Source: Porphyra umbilicalis (lineage: Eukaryota; Rhodophyta; Bangiophyceae; Bangiales; Bangiaceae). Taken from it: 64,000 nucleotides of DNA. Below, one piece after another: positions 42,561 through 54,435 of this stretch. The notes under the pieces were generated by a model. That model did not search any database. It was not told where the DNA came from and saw only the letters and a program-made list of their open reading frames with translations. A program made the translations under genes and the position numbers. How positions within the stretch are numbered: position 1 is the stretch's first letter; each line of letters starts with the position of its first letter. The DNA lies in NCBI GenBank assembly GCA_002049455.2, contig KV919140.1, forward strand, positions 1-64,000, in the 5' to 3' direction.

Positions 42561-42629
42561 CGTTGGCCCCAGGGCCAACGAGTTGCCAACGGAGGCTCCG
42601 TTGGCAACTCGTTGGCCCTGGGGCCAACG
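42561..42629. repeat. Perfect 34-bp inverted repeat with 1-base spacer
   Basis: Arms 42561-42594 and 42596-42629 are exact reverse complements built of CGTTGGCC and GCCAACG words. It lies about 180 bp outside the left LTR of element D, in AT-richer DNA (42180-42800) without a recognised gene. Confidence 0.92.
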
Positions 42630-42807
42630 GCTCGGACCCCGATTCGGACGCAAGTACATTCGCGTTTTAACTCAGTTGACCTCGGTTGGCACCGTCGCGC
42701 GCACGTTCGACATTGATAACCGCCCCGAGAACTGGCCAACGGCGAATTTGAGACACGTTTCTGCAACGTGTGCCCAATATGGCGTTGGCCCGACATTGGT
42801 GGGAATG

Positions 42808-43665
42808 CTCTCAAGCCTCTCCCACGCGCAGCAAAGCAGTCCCCACTCGCCCCGTCCCCGAGCAGGCATACAGTCGGAGGGGTGGGGTGGGGAGAGATGC
42901 CCCCTGTGGTGGCTCCTCCCCGTCCCCCTCCCCCTCCCAACACGACCCAGAGCCCCGCCTGGCTCCAATTGTCCCCTCTGCCCCAGGGCGCCCCCCTGGT
43001 GCGGCATCGTCGCGCCACGCCCGCCCCGCGGGCTGTCGCCACGCCCGCCCCGCGGGCTGCCGCCACGCCCGCCCCGCGGGCTGCTGCCACGCCGCCCCGC
43101 GGGCTGCCGACCCGCCCGCCCCGCGGGCCGCCGACACGCCCGCCCCGCGGGCTGTCGCCACGCCCGCCTCGCAGGCTGCCGCCAAGCCCGCCCCGCGGGC
43201 CGCCGACACGCCCGACCCGCGGGTTGCCAACGCGTCACCCCCGCGGGTTACCGCCATCCCCACCGACGTCGGTCGCCCGCCGCCCGCCACCGGTAGCCGC
43301 CACTGGGCGACCTGCCGACACCCGTCTCCCCTTCCACCGACCACCGGCGCCCTCCCCCCGCGCCGAGTGGTCCCCCTCCTCCTGTCCTCAGTGCACCGTC
43401 GTCAGCGGTGCCACTGTCCCTCAAACCTCCCCGCCATGCGCCCGGCACCAGCGGCCACCCCCTCCGTCCGGGCGCTGCCGTCCACTCCGCCAGGGGGGTG
43501 TCGTGCGTTGGAAGCCGAATTCCACCCCCCTGACTCACCGGCTCCGAATCAACCCGGATCAATATTGGGCCGCCGTCAATCGCAGACCGCCCAAGCTTGA
43601 TCCCGTTGATCCGGTCCCCCGTCAAGACCGTGCGTGCCCGAAGTCCCTCCTCCGGATCTCCGACA
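42808..43665 (-). repeat. Element D left-hand (3') LTR copy with 24-bp tandem units
   Basis: Matches 48551-49407. Contains about nine tandem units of CCACGCCCGCCCCGCGGGCTG type at 43010-43235, in which one or two units differ in order from the other LTR. Confidence 0.88.
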
Positions 43666-43689
43666 CTCCCACCCGGGCACGGCACGATC

Positions 43690-46600
43690 TTAGACGGGGG
43701 CAACCCCCAGCCCCTCGCGGCAGCTGGCGAGCAATGCCGACGGGAGGGGCTTGGTCAGCACGTCCGCCACCATCTCTGCCGTTGGGATGTACTCAACGGT
43801 AAGCTGCCCCCCCGCAACGCGGTCCCGCACAAAGTGGTGTGCGACGTCGATGTGCTTGCTCCGAGCAGTGCCAGCGGGGTTGTGCATGAGCTTGATGGCC
43901 CCCTGGTTGTCGCACAGCATGGGCACCGCTGTGCTCCCCCCGCCCAGCTCGCATACGAGCGTCCGCAGCCACAGGGCCTCGCGCGCCGCCATGGCCGCCG
44001 CAATGTATTCCACCTCGGTGGTTGACACGGCCACGGTCGGCTGCACCTTGCTCATCCAGGAGATGGCCGCCCCGTTGAGGAGGAAGGCGTACCCCGTCGT
44101 GGAGCGCCTCGTGTCGACATCCCCCGCAAAATCAGCGTCGCAGTAGCCCGTCAGCGCGCCCGCCGCCGCATACCGCAACCCGAGCTGTGACGTACCCTTG
44201 AGGTACTTGAGAACCCCCTTGGCCGCCGATGCGTGCGCCTGGGTTGGGGCAGAGGCGTGGCGGGCCAGCTTCCCGACCGCAAAGGATATATCCGGCCGAG
44301 TGCACGTTGCCACGTACAGCAGCCCTCCTAGCAGCTCCTGGTAGTGGGTGGTTCCGGCCTCGTCAAGCGCCACGCCTTCCTTGGTCAGCAGTGCTCCCAC
44401 CCCAATCGGGAGCACGACCGGGTGGGAGTCCCCGAGCCCGTGGCGCTCCACCAGGCTGAGGATGTACTGGTGTTGGGACACCTTCAGCGTCCCGGCCGCC
44501 TCATCCCTCCCAATGTGGAGCCCGAGGAAGTATGTGGGCGGCCCAATGTCCCGGGAGGAGAAGGCCGCCGTCACGGTCTGCTTCATCGACTCGATCGCTG
44601 CCTTGGTCCTCCCCATCAGAAGGATGTCGTCCACGTACACCAGCAGGTACTCGGCGCATCCGTCAGCCCCGCGGCGCGTGAACAGGCACGGGTCCGACGT
44701 GCACTGCGTCATCCCCATCTGCTCCATCAGCTCCACGAGCTTCAGGTACCAGGCTCGGGCGGCCTGCTTGAGCCCGTAGATGGCCTTCACCAGCCGGCAT
44801 ACCTTCCCTGCCCCCCCCCGCTCGTACCCGCGGGGCTGCTGCAAATACAGCTCCTCGTCGACCGTCCCATTCAGGAACGCCGTTTCGACGTCCAGCTGGT
44901 AGAGCACCATCCCGCTCGCCGCCGCCGTCGACAGGACGGCACGCAGGGTGGCGTGGCGTGCCACAGGTGCCCACACGTCCGCGTAGTCGCGGCCGGCCAC
45001 CTGGTGGTTGCCACAGGCAACGAATCGCCCCTTGTGGCGAGCCACCTCCCCGTCGGCCCCCCTGTTGCGCTCGCATAACATTTGTGCGGGCAGTAGCTTG
45101 GCTCCCGGAGGGAGGTCGGCCAGCACCCAGGTTCCGTTGCCCCACAGCGAGTCCACTTCCGCCCGCACCGCCGCGTCAAACGATGGCCAGTCGGCCTCCT
45201 TGCGCGCCTGCGAGAGAGTCATCTTGTCCGGGTTCGTCACCCCGCGGACTGCCATCGCCTCCCCCCCTTGACCAAAGCGCTCCGGCTCCGCCCGGTGGCG
45301 GCCTGACCGGCGGTGTCCGCCACTCGGTCCGGCCGCCCCGGGCGCCTCCTCGTCGTCGGACTCCCCCTTGCTCCCGGTGACCAGAAGCTTGGCCGCCGCG
45401 ATCGCGTCGGTGATGTCTCCCCCCTCCTCGATGTGGCTCCCACCGGGGGCCGCTGTGGGCGGGTTGGCCAACCTGACCACCCGCGCGCCGTCGGCACGTG
45501 CACCGGCTGCAGCCACCTTCTCCTGGCTCCCACCGGCGTCAGCGGTTGGCGGGGGGGTCTTTCCCAGCCCGCGAGCCGTCGAGGGGGGCGTCATGCCGTC
45601 CCCCGTAGTGTCGTCGGTCACATTGTCCGCGTCACCGTCGTCGGCGCCGTCCGCACCGGCCTCGTCGGGAGGCCCAGGGTTCCCGCCGTCGTTGTCGTCG
45701 TAGTCGTCGCTGCTGCCGTCCTCATCCTCGTCGCTGCTGGCGTCGCCAGCGTTGGTGAGGTCGTCCTCCTCAAACACGGCGTCCCGCCGCACAAGCACCT
45801 TGACGTCGATCAGGAACCGGTACGCCTTCGACCCCGCCTCGTACCCAATGAAGGTCCCGCGTTTAGACCGGGGTTGGAGCTTGCGCCGCAGCGGGGCGGG
45901 CGTCAGGACGTACGCCCGACACCCGAACGTCCGCAGGTGCCCGACGCTCGGCCGCTTCCCATAGGTCATCTCGTAAGGTGTCTGCACCCGCCCCTGTCGC
46001 GGGATGCGGTTGAGCGTGTAGTTGGCCGTTACCACCGCGTCGGCCCACAGGTTCCCCTCCAGGTTGGCGTCGGCCAGCATCGCCACCGTGCGCTCCTCCA
46101 GCGTCCGGTTGTACCGCTCCGCCTTCCCATTCTGCTGCGGCGAGTAGGGGGCAGTCTTCTGGTGCACCACCCTCTTCTCCGCCAACCACCCTTGAAAGCT
46201 CGCCCCGAGGTACTCTCCCCCGCGGTCGGAGCGCAGCCGCTGCAGCTTTGCCCCAGTCTGCGTCTCCCACTGGGTCAGCACGCGCCGTACCGCCCCAGCC
46301 GCCTCGTCCTTACGTTGAATGGGTACAACCGCCGCCATCTTCGTGTAGTCGTCGATGACCGTCACCCAGTACACCGCCCCTCCGATCGACACGTGCGCCA
46401 TCGGGCCCGCAACATCGGTGTGTGCGAGCTCCAGGAACACGGTGGTGAGGCTGGTCGACTCATAGTACGACGCGCGCACTTGCTTGGACACCTGGCACGA
46501 CTTGCACCCCTTGCTGAGAGCCTCCTTGGCCCCCACGCCGTTCATACGCATCCCATCCGCCGCTTTGGCCACCCGCTTCAAGTCCTTGGCTCCGCAGTGA

Positions 46601-47952
46601 CCGAGTCGGCGGTGCCACACGGCGGCGCCCACGGCGGCCCCAGCAAAGCCCAGGGGGTGGCCATAGTCATCCGTCTCCGGCCCACCGTTTATGGTCGGGA
46701 GCACGTGCACGGCCCCCGCGCGCACACCGTCAAGCACTCGTGCCCCCCCGCGGAAGATGGACACCTTCCCGTCGCGGAAATTGGCCCCGAACCCGCGCTC
46801 CATAATCGCCTGCACGGAGAAGAGGTTCACCTCCATGCCGGGGACGTGCAGGACGTCCTGGAGGGTCAGCGTGGTGCTGCCGTCCACGGCCCAGACCGGC
46901 AACGGCACGGTCCCGCTCTGAGTCGCTGTCACCGTGGACCCGTTCGGCATCCGCACGTGCACCGGAGGCACGGTTGTCTGCCCAACAATGACGGAGGCGT
47001 CCCCCGTCATGTGGTGGGACGCCCCGCTGTCGACGATCCAAGCCGCGACTGGCAGCGACCCGTCGCCGACCAGGACGCCTCGGCGGCCCACGACAGCCAT
47101 CGCAAGCCCGTCTCCGCGCTCGCGGCGGCGCAGCTCGGGGCAGAAACGCTGAATGTGCCCCGGGCGGTCACAGTGGAAGCATACACGAGCTTTCGCGGAT
47201 GGGGCCGCACGGCGGTCCCCTGGCCCAGCCGCGTAGGCCACGGCTCGGTCCTCGTTCCTTGACTCGGACGCGGCCAGCCGCTTGACCTCGGCTGCCATCA
47301 GGCGCTCGGTCACCCTACGGAGGCTGGGAACCCCCTGGTCCTCCAAGAGCTCCACCGTGTTGGCATACGACGCGGGTAGTCCCGACAGCAGCGCCGCCAC
47401 CAGCTCCGCCTCCGGCTGGTCCTGTCCGAGCTGCCCCAGCTCATAATGCACCATGGTGCCGCGGTTGATGTACTCGATCATGCCCTCGTCCGTGCGCTTG
47501 GAGATGGTCGCCAGCCGACGCCGCATGTCCATCGAGCGCGCCATGTTGCGCGACCGGAATAGCTCCTCCAGCGCCGCCCATGCCCCGCGCGCCGTGCGGC
47601 ACACGCGGAAGGTGGCATGGTGGATCTCCGCCACGTTGAGATGGAGGGTCGCCAGGGCCACCTCGTCCTTGCGCTTCCAGTCGAGGACCGCCAGATGCTC
47701 GCGCGCCGTCACCTTGATCGCCATCACGTCCTCCGTCGCGCCCGGTATCTGTAGCACGGCCAGCAGCTCGGATCGCGACGGCAGCGGCTCGTCGCCCTCA
47801 AGCATGCGCTGCACGCCCGGCGGGGGCGATCCCACCGCCTCCCAGCAGTTCTTGAGCTTGAGCACGTGCTCCACGTTGGCCGACCACGTCACATAGTTGT
47901 CGTTGCTGAGCTTCTCGATCTTGACCGATGCTTCGGAGGCGGAACCCGCCAT
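43690..47952 (-). CDS. gag-pol: Element D Gag-Pol polyprotein
   Basis: One uninterrupted frame of 1420 residues from the ATG at 47952 (the frame opens further upstream without ATG). Copia-type Gag (LSNDNYVTWSANVEHVLK); CCHC knuckle CFHCDRPGHIQRFC near residue 257; protease WIVDSGASHHMTGD near 305; integrase zinc domain (HRRLGHCGAKDL, CKSCQVSK) and core (AHTDVAGPM, VIDDYTKM, SDRGGEYLG, PYSPQQNGKAERYNRT); an acidic spacer; RT (QLDVETAFLNGTVDEELYLQ; YVDDILLMG near 1108); RNase H (GYCDADFAGDVDTRRSTTGY; STTEVEYIAA). Integrase before RT shows Ty1/copia. The motifs are much closer to land-plant copia elements than those of element C. Confidence 0.95.
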   Translation of the reverse strand: MAGSASEASVKIEKLSNDNYVTWSANVEHVLKLKNCWEAVGSPPPGVQRMLEGDEPLPSRSELLAVLQIPGATEDVMAIKVTAREHLAVLDWKRKDEVALATLHLNVAEIHHATFRVCRTARGAWAALEELFRSRNMARSMDMRRRLATISKRTDEGMIEYINRGTMVHYELGQLGQDQPEAELVAALLSGLPASYANTVELLEDQGVPSLRRVTERLMAAEVKRLAASESRNEDRAVAYAAGPGDRRAAPSAKARVCFHCDRPGHIQRFCPELRRRERGDGLAMAVVGRRGVLVGDGSLPVAAWIVDSGASHHMTGDASVIVGQTTVPPVHVRMPNGSTVTATQSGTVPLPVWAVDGSTTLTLQDVLHVPGMEVNLFSVQAIMERGFGANFRDGKVSIFRGGARVLDGVRAGAVHVLPTINGGPETDDYGHPLGFAGAAVGAAVWHRRLGHCGAKDLKRVAKAADGMRMNGVGAKEALSKGCKSCQVSKQVRASYYESTSLTTVFLELAHTDVAGPMAHVSIGGAVYWVTVIDDYTKMAAVVPIQRKDEAAGAVRRVLTQWETQTGAKLQRLRSDRGGEYLGASFQGWLAEKRVVHQKTAPYSPQQNGKAERYNRTLEERTVAMLADANLEGNLWADAVVTANYTLNRIPRQGRVQTPYEMTYGKRPSVGHLRTFGCRAYVLTPAPLRRKLQPRSKRGTFIGYEAGSKAYRFLIDVKVLVRRDAVFEEDDLTNAGDASSDEDEDGSSDDYDDNDGGNPGPPDEAGADGADDGDADNVTDDTTGDGMTPPSTARGLGKTPPPTADAGGSQEKVAAAGARADGARVVRLANPPTAAPGGSHIEEGGDITDAIAAAKLLVTGSKGESDDEEAPGAAGPSGGHRRSGRHRAEPERFGQGGEAMAVRGVTNPDKMTLSQARKEADWPSFDAAVRAEVDSLWGNGTWVLADLPPGAKLLPAQMLCERNRGADGEVARHKGRFVACGNHQVAGRDYADVWAPVARHATLRAVLSTAAASGMVLYQLDVETAFLNGTVDEELYLQQPRGYERGGAGKVCRLVKAIYGLKQAARAWYLKLVELMEQMGMTQCTSDPCLFTRRGADGCAEYLLVYVDDILLMGRTKAAIESMKQTVTAAFSSRDIGPPTYFLGLHIGRDEAAGTLKVSQHQYILSLVERHGLGDSHPVVLPIGVGALLTKEGVALDEAGTTHYQELLGGLLYVATCTRPDISFAVGKLARHASAPTQAHASAAKGVLKYLKGTSQLGLRYAAAGALTGYCDADFAGDVDTRRSTTGYAFLLNGAAISWMSKVQPTVAVSTTEVEYIAAAMAAREALWLRTLVCELGGGSTAVPMLCDNQGAIKLMHNPAGTARSKHIDVAHHFVRDRVAGGQLTVEYIPTAEMVADVLTKPLPSALLASCREGLGVAPV

Positions 47953-48398
47953 CGTGCCCGCACACCCGAGCCCCCCGAGGGGAACCCGCCTGCGAATGCT
48001 TGCTGGTGCTCCCGTGCCAACCCCGCGAGTCCAGACTCGCCCGCGATAGGCCCCAACAGTCACGCAACTCCACACTCTCAGCAGCCGCGCCAGCAGCAGC
48101 CCGCGCGCGCTATCTCACTCCCACAGCCGCCCCTGCAGCTGGACGCGTGCCCACACACGCCCGTGATAGGTCTCAACCACCACGCCACTCCACGCGCGTC
48201 CACGGCAGTCCCAGCAGCCGCCCGCCCGTGCTCTTGCTCCCCCGCAGCCGCCCAAGCAGCTGGATACGTGCCCAAACACGCCCGCGGTAGGTCTCACCCA
48301 CCACGCCGGACCACACTCGTCAACGGCCGCCCCGGCAGCCGCGCGCACGAGACCCCTCACAACAAAACAGCGCCCGCAGGGACGCTGGGCCCATAACC

Positions 48399-49407
48399 TG
48401 TCGAGTACACCCAGGAAGGGGGTTAGCCGTACCCCCGACCCGTCACTCTCCCCGCTTGGTCGCGACAGCGGTGAGAACAAAGGATGCCTGTTTTCTCCCT
48501 CATGTCTCTCCCGCCCGTTCCCCCCATCACTATATCGGGGCCACGTGGTCCTCTCAAGCCTCTCCCACGCGCAGCAAAGCAGTCCCCACTCGCCCCGTCC
48601 CCGAGCAGGCATACAGTCGGAGGGGTGGGGTGGGGAGAGATGCCCCCTGTGGTGGCTCCTCCCCGTCCCCCTCCCCCTCCCAACACGACCCAGAGCCCCG
48701 CCTGGCTCCAATTGTCCCCTCTGCCCCAGGGCGCCCCCCTGGTGCGGCATCGTCGCGCCACGCCCGCCCCGCGGGCTGTCGCCACGCCCGCCCCGCGGGC
48801 TGCTGCCACGCCGCCCCGCGGGCTGCTGCCACGCCGCCCCGCGGGCTGCCGACCCGCCCGCCCCGCGGGCCGCCGACACGCCCGCCCCGCGGGCTGTCGC
48901 CACGCCCGCCTCGCAGGCTGCCGCCAAGCCCGCCCCGCGGGCCGCCGACACGCCCGACCCGCGGGTTGCCAACGCGTCACCCCCGCGGGTTACCGCCATC
49001 CCCACCGACGTCGGTCGCCCGCCGCCCGCCACCGGTAGCCGCCACTGGGCGACCTGCCGACACCCGTCTCCCCTTCCACCGACCACCGGCGCCCTCCCCC
49101 CGCGCCGAGTGGTCCCCCTCCTCCTGTCCTCAGTGCACCGTCGTCAGCGGTGCCACTGTCCCTCAAACCTCCCCGCCATGCGCCCGGCACCAGCGGCCAC
49201 CCCCTCCGTCCGGGCGCTGCCGTCCACTCCGCCAGGGGGGTGTCGTGCGTTGGAAGCCGAATTCCACCCCCCTGACTCACCGGCTCCGAATCAACCCGGA
49301 TCAATATTGGGCCGCCGTCAATCGCAGACCGCCCAAGCTTGATCCCGTTGATCCGGTCCCCCGTCAAGACCGTGCGTGCCCGAAGTCCCTCCTCCGGATC
49401 TCCAACA
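48399..49407 (-). repeat. Element D right-hand (5') LTR (1009 bp)
   Basis: Inner end TGTCGAG (also the terminus of the fragment at 37633) and outer end CTCCAACA. 48399-48556 is shared with 37633-37790; 48551-49407 is shared with the left LTR. Confidence 0.85.
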
Positions 49408-50436
49408 GAGACAGAATCTGCAGTCCTTTTTTTTTCCGAACCACTTGCCGAGGGACACTGGCCATCTGTATGTAGATGTTGCTCCCTCGGCTACCTGTTT
49501 GCTGGTCAATGAGCGTGCTCAGGAGTCGACTGTTCGTGCACAAGGGTGCACAGCGCAAGAAAATGAGCCACAGAGCGCTCGGAGAGCATTACCACAGTTG
49601 GAGTTGTGGATGTCTTGTCCTTGTGTGGTGTGCATCTCGTCCGTGCCTGTCGGAGCAGGCCTGATGCCAAATCGGTGCATGTCAATTTTCGTGAAAGGAG
49701 CTTGAAACAAGAACACCAGTAACGTCCCCTCGGGGCCAATGAGAGCGGATGATCTTGTCCACGTTGTAATCTTCTTGAAAATTTGGATGTGGAATCTGAC
49801 ACTCCCCCTTGTGACCAATGAGCAGTCGTATTTGAGGGAGGAGCCAATCCAGGGCCGCAGTTCGCTTGAAAACCCAGAAGAGCAGGAACACTGGGTCTTA
49901 ACTAGGCGTGCTCTGCCCAGAAGAAACTGGCAGTCAATCTTGCAGACGTGGCGCACACGTTGCAGCCACGTGCTACTATTTGCTGTGAAACGGGTCGTTG
50001 ATCCATCACATGGGCCAACCAGAGGCCCCCGTGAGATAGCCTCGGCTATCCTAAAAGCTATTCCGACTCGAAATAGAAAAGCGATAGCCGCACAGCTATT
50101 CTGGGTCAGCGGAAGCCAGAATCAAGTAGGTAGTTCGATTTCCATGGCCCGAACAAAAAAAGGGCTTCTTCGTCCAAAAAGTGGTGTTACGTCGGACTTC
50201 AGGTGCTTATTGGGACACGTTGTGCAACGTGGCTCGAATATGGGGATAGCATCTCATTGTTAACAATGCTCTGACGACCCCGTCGGCAGCGGTGGTGCCG
50301 GCATCCCGCCGCCTTCCCGCGGCGGCGCCCCCCCCCCCCCCGTGCCGCGTCGGCACGTCCACCTCCCTCTGGCACTCTGCGACGCCCTCCCCCCCTCCCC
50401 CTCCCCGGGCGGCACCGCCCCGCCGCGGCCGCCGCC
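49408..50436. other. AT-richer intergenic DNA, nothing recognised until 50270
   Basis: 49408-50270 has balanced composition and no recognisable gene; two CCAATGAG words (49737, 49816) lie about 80 bp apart. GC-rich leader of the next gene begins near 50280. Confidence 0.5.
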
Positions 50437-50612
<176 letters not shown>

Positions 50613-50628
50613 CCCCCCGGCTCCCCTG

Positions 50629-51054
50629 ATGGCGTCGGCGGCGTCCCCCCCCCCCCCCCCCACGGTTCCGACGGTGGAGCTCGGCGCCCTCCACCTGCGC
50701 TTGGCGGTCGCCCCCCCCGCGCGGGCCCCCCGCTCCCTCGCCGCGTGGGCGGCGGCCACCCTCACCGGCGGCGTGCCCGTCACCCCGCCGGCGGTGCAGG
50801 GGCTCCTGTCGGCCCTCAGGCGCGTCGCGCCGCACCTCGTCGCGACGGTGGTGGGGGATCCGGGCGTCGCTGGCGGCGACGGCGGCGCCGGCGTCGGCGC
50901 CGGCGCCAGCGGCAACGGCGGCAGTGGCCACAGCGGCGGCGCTGGTGACGGCACCCCCGCTGCCGCGGCGCGGGCGGGGTCCCCGACGGCGCCCGCGCCG
51001 CGGCCGCGGAACGGCGTGGCGGCCACGCGCGGGCGCCCCCACCCCCCCTGTGGC

Positions 51055-51096
<42 letters not shown>

Positions 51097-51949
51097 AGCG
51101 GTGGCGGGCGCGCCCCCCGCCCGACCGTCACCGTGCGGGTGGCGGTACGACTGCCCGCCGCCGACGTGCGGTCGTTTGGGGGCGCCGCCGCCCTGACGGT
51201 CGTGCGCCACCTGCTGCTCGCCGCCGACGGGGCGGCGGGCGACGGGCGGCGCGGCGGCGCGCGGGACCGCGGCGCGTGCGGGGTCGTCGGCTGCGCCGAG
51301 TGTGGCGCCGCGGCGGCGGAGCGGCGGCGGCCGCGCTTTGCCCTCGCCGCCGTCGTTGCCGACGTGCCGTCGGCGGCGGCGGGGCTGGAGGCGGCGGCCG
51401 CTGCCGCGGGGCGGCACCCGCCGCCGCCGCCACCGCCGCCCCCGCCGCCGCCGCCGCCGCCGCCGCTGCCCGTCGGCGGGCGGGGCGGGGCGGTGGCGCC
51501 GGCCGCCCCCCCCCCCGCCGGGGGGGTGTTTCCCCTCCTCGCCCTCCCCGACGACCTCGTCTGGGCGGTCGTCGTGCGCCTGCCGACGGCCGCCGACGCG
51601 CGGGTGCTCGGCGCCACGTGCGTGCGGCTGGCGGCGCTGACCGCGGCGGTCGCGCCGGGGCTGGCGCTGACGCTCTACCGCCACCAGCGGGCGGCGCTCG
51701 CGCGGATGGCGGCGCAGGAGCGGGGTGTGGCCGCGCGGTCGCCGCGCCCGCACCCGCACTTGGAGGGGGGGCTCGGCGGCCGCCTGCTGCTGCCGGGGGG
51801 GGGGGGGGGGGGGGTGGCCGTGCCCCTCTCGCTCGCCGTGGATACCGTGACGGGGCGGCTGTACGTGCAGGACGGGCCGGGGGATGTGGCGGCGGCGGCG
51901 GCGGCGGCGGCAGCGGCAGCTGCCGCGGCCGGCGACAGTGCCGCCGCAC

Positions 51950-51998
<49 letters not shown>

Positions 51999-53758
51999 GT
52001 CGACGGGCCCCCCCCCCCCACCCTCCCCCCCGGCTGCCGCGGCGGCATCTTTGCCGACGAGCCCGGCCTTGGCAAAACCGTCACGGCGATTGCGCGGATC
52101 CTCGCGACGCGCGGGGTGTACGCGTCGCCCGCCGGCGGCGCGCCCGTCACCGCCCTCACGTGTGCCGACGTGGCGGCCGAGGCGGCGACGGAGCGCCGGT
52201 GGGTGGCCGACGATGTGGCCGCCGCGGCCGCCTATGAGTACCGCCCCGACGCGTACGGGGGGGCCGACGTGCGCGTCGAGGACCCGCCGTGGGAGGACCG
52301 CCGCGCGCCGCTGGTGTACGAGCTGCCGCCGGCGGGCGCCGAGGCGACCCGCTTTGTCGTGACGGACCGCGCGGAGCGGGGGGGGGGGGTGGGGAGGGGG
52401 GGGGGCCCAACCGCCCGCCGCCGCCAGCGCTGCGGTGGCGCTTCCAGTCGCCCGCGGCCGTCGCGGCGGCGGCGGCGCTCGACGCGGCGGCGGCGGCGGC
52501 GGCCAAAGCCGAGGCGGCGGCGGCGGCGGCCGCCACCGCGGCTGCCGCCGACGCGGCCGCCGCGGCCGCCGCGGCGGCGGCGGCGCCCGGCACGCCAACC
52601 ACCCCCGCACCCGGGGGCGGCGGGCGCAAGCGGCGGCGGCGTGGGGAGTCCCCCCCCCCATCCTCACGGGCAAGCGGGCGATCAAGCGCACGCCCGGCAT
52701 GGCTGGCGTGCCGACCGGCACGGCGGTGGGGGGGCGGGAGCGGCGGTACCTCTCCGCCGCCACCCTCGTGGTCGTCCCGAGTGGCCTCGTCGAGCACTGG
52801 TTGCACCAGATTGCGCTCGTGACGGGCGGCGGCGGGGGCCTCCGCGTCGCCGTCGTCGACAGCTCCGAGGCGCGCGTCGGCGGCGGCGGCGGCGCTGGTG
52901 AATTCACCCGCCCCTCCGCCGCGGCGCTGTCGACGTACGACGTGGTGTTGACGACCATGGAGCACATCAAGGCCGAGTACGACGCGCTCGCGGCGGGCCA
53001 CCACTACTTTGCGCGCGTGCACTGGGCGCGCTTGATTGCCGACGAGGGGCACATCCTCGGCGACGCGTACGATTTGAATGCGCTCAAGCTGTCGCTCGGC
53101 GCCCTCGCCGTCGACCGCCGGTGGATTATGAGTGGCACGCCCGCGCCGGCGGCGCCGACGGCGTCGGCGCAAGCCCTCGAGCCCCTCGTCTCCTTCCTCG
53201 GCATCCCCCCGTACGGGACGACGCGGCACGCCTACACGACCGGCCTGACGGTCGGCCTCGGCGCCGTCGACTCCCTCGCGCGCCGCCGCCTCGACCGCCT
53301 CCTCCGCACGTGGGTGGTGCGCACGCCCAAAGCGGCGCTGCGGTGCCTCCCCCGCTGCACCGTCGACACGGTCCTCCTCGACGCGACGACCGAAACGGCG
53401 GCCACGTACAATACGCTCGTGGAAGTCGCCGCCCGCAACATCCTCACCGCCGACTGGGGCGACGCGCGCCACGCCGAGTCGCTCCTCAACAGCGCCAATG
53501 GGGAGCAAGCGCGCGCGTTTGTCACCAACCTCCGCCAAGCGTGCTGCATTGCGGGGCAGGTCGACTTGCACACGGCCGACGGGGAGGTCGTTGACCTCCT
53601 CCGCGCCCTCGTGCGGGGGGGGCACGGGGGGATCCGGGCGGCGGATTTGCGGTTTGTGCCGGCGGCGGGGCCGGGGGATTTTGGGGCGGCCGCCGCCGCG
53701 CGCGCGGCCGCCGCGGCGGCGGACGCGCGGTCGGCCGCGGCCGGGGGGCCGGCGGCGC

Positions 53759-53789
<31 letters not shown>

Positions 53790-54399
53790 ACAACCCTCCA
53801 CGGCGGCGGGGGGCCCCGCCGCCCCCGCCGCCCCCGCCACGGAGCAGATTGGCAACTGGGTGGCGTCGGGCCGCCTCGCCACCATCCTCCGCGCCGTCCG
53901 CCACGGGGCCGCCTGCGACCCGTGCGGGCGCCACGTGGTGCTCCCGCTCGTCACCCCCTGCGCGCACCTGCTGTGCACCAACTGCGCGGGCGCGTCGCGC
54001 ACGTGCTGCCCGGCGTGCGGCGCCGCCTACGCCCTCGACGCGGCGGGCGTCCCCGAAGCGTTTATTGAGATGCAGTGCTCGTACAAGCAAGACCGGTGGG
54101 CGGGCGACTGGACGCGCACGGTGTCGGCCAAGGGCAAGTACCTGCTCGACCGGCTCGACGAGCTCGGCGCCACCCTGCCGGCGTGGCCGGCGGCGGAGCG
54201 GGCGGGGGGGGGGGGCGGCGGCCGCCTTCGCCCAAAGGTCATCATCCACAGCAGCTTTGCGGTGCAGCTGTACTTTGTGGCGGACCTCCTCAACCGCCAC
54301 GCCGAGACGACGATCGCCGCCGCGCGCCGCGACGCTGCCGCCGCGGCGGCGGTCCTCCGGCGCGACGGCGGCGGCGGGAGCGGCGGTGGTGGCGGCGAT

Positions 54400-54435
<36 letters not shown>

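Larger units (their letters stand above)
42808..49407 (-). mobile_element. Element D: Ty1/copia retrotransposon, coding region looks whole
   Basis: Minus-strand order: 5' LTR (48399-49407), primer-site-like TGGGCCCAGCG after a 5-base gap, gag-pol (47952-43690), purine tract GGGTGGGAG, 3' LTR (inner end 43665). LTRs start TGTYGGAGATCC and end CTCGACA. The two end copies match closely over about 857 bp, differing mainly in the number of internal 24-bp units. The left copy is shorter and abuts unrelated repeat DNA, and no target duplication is visible. The close LTR match suggests a fairly recent insertion. Confidence 0.92.
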
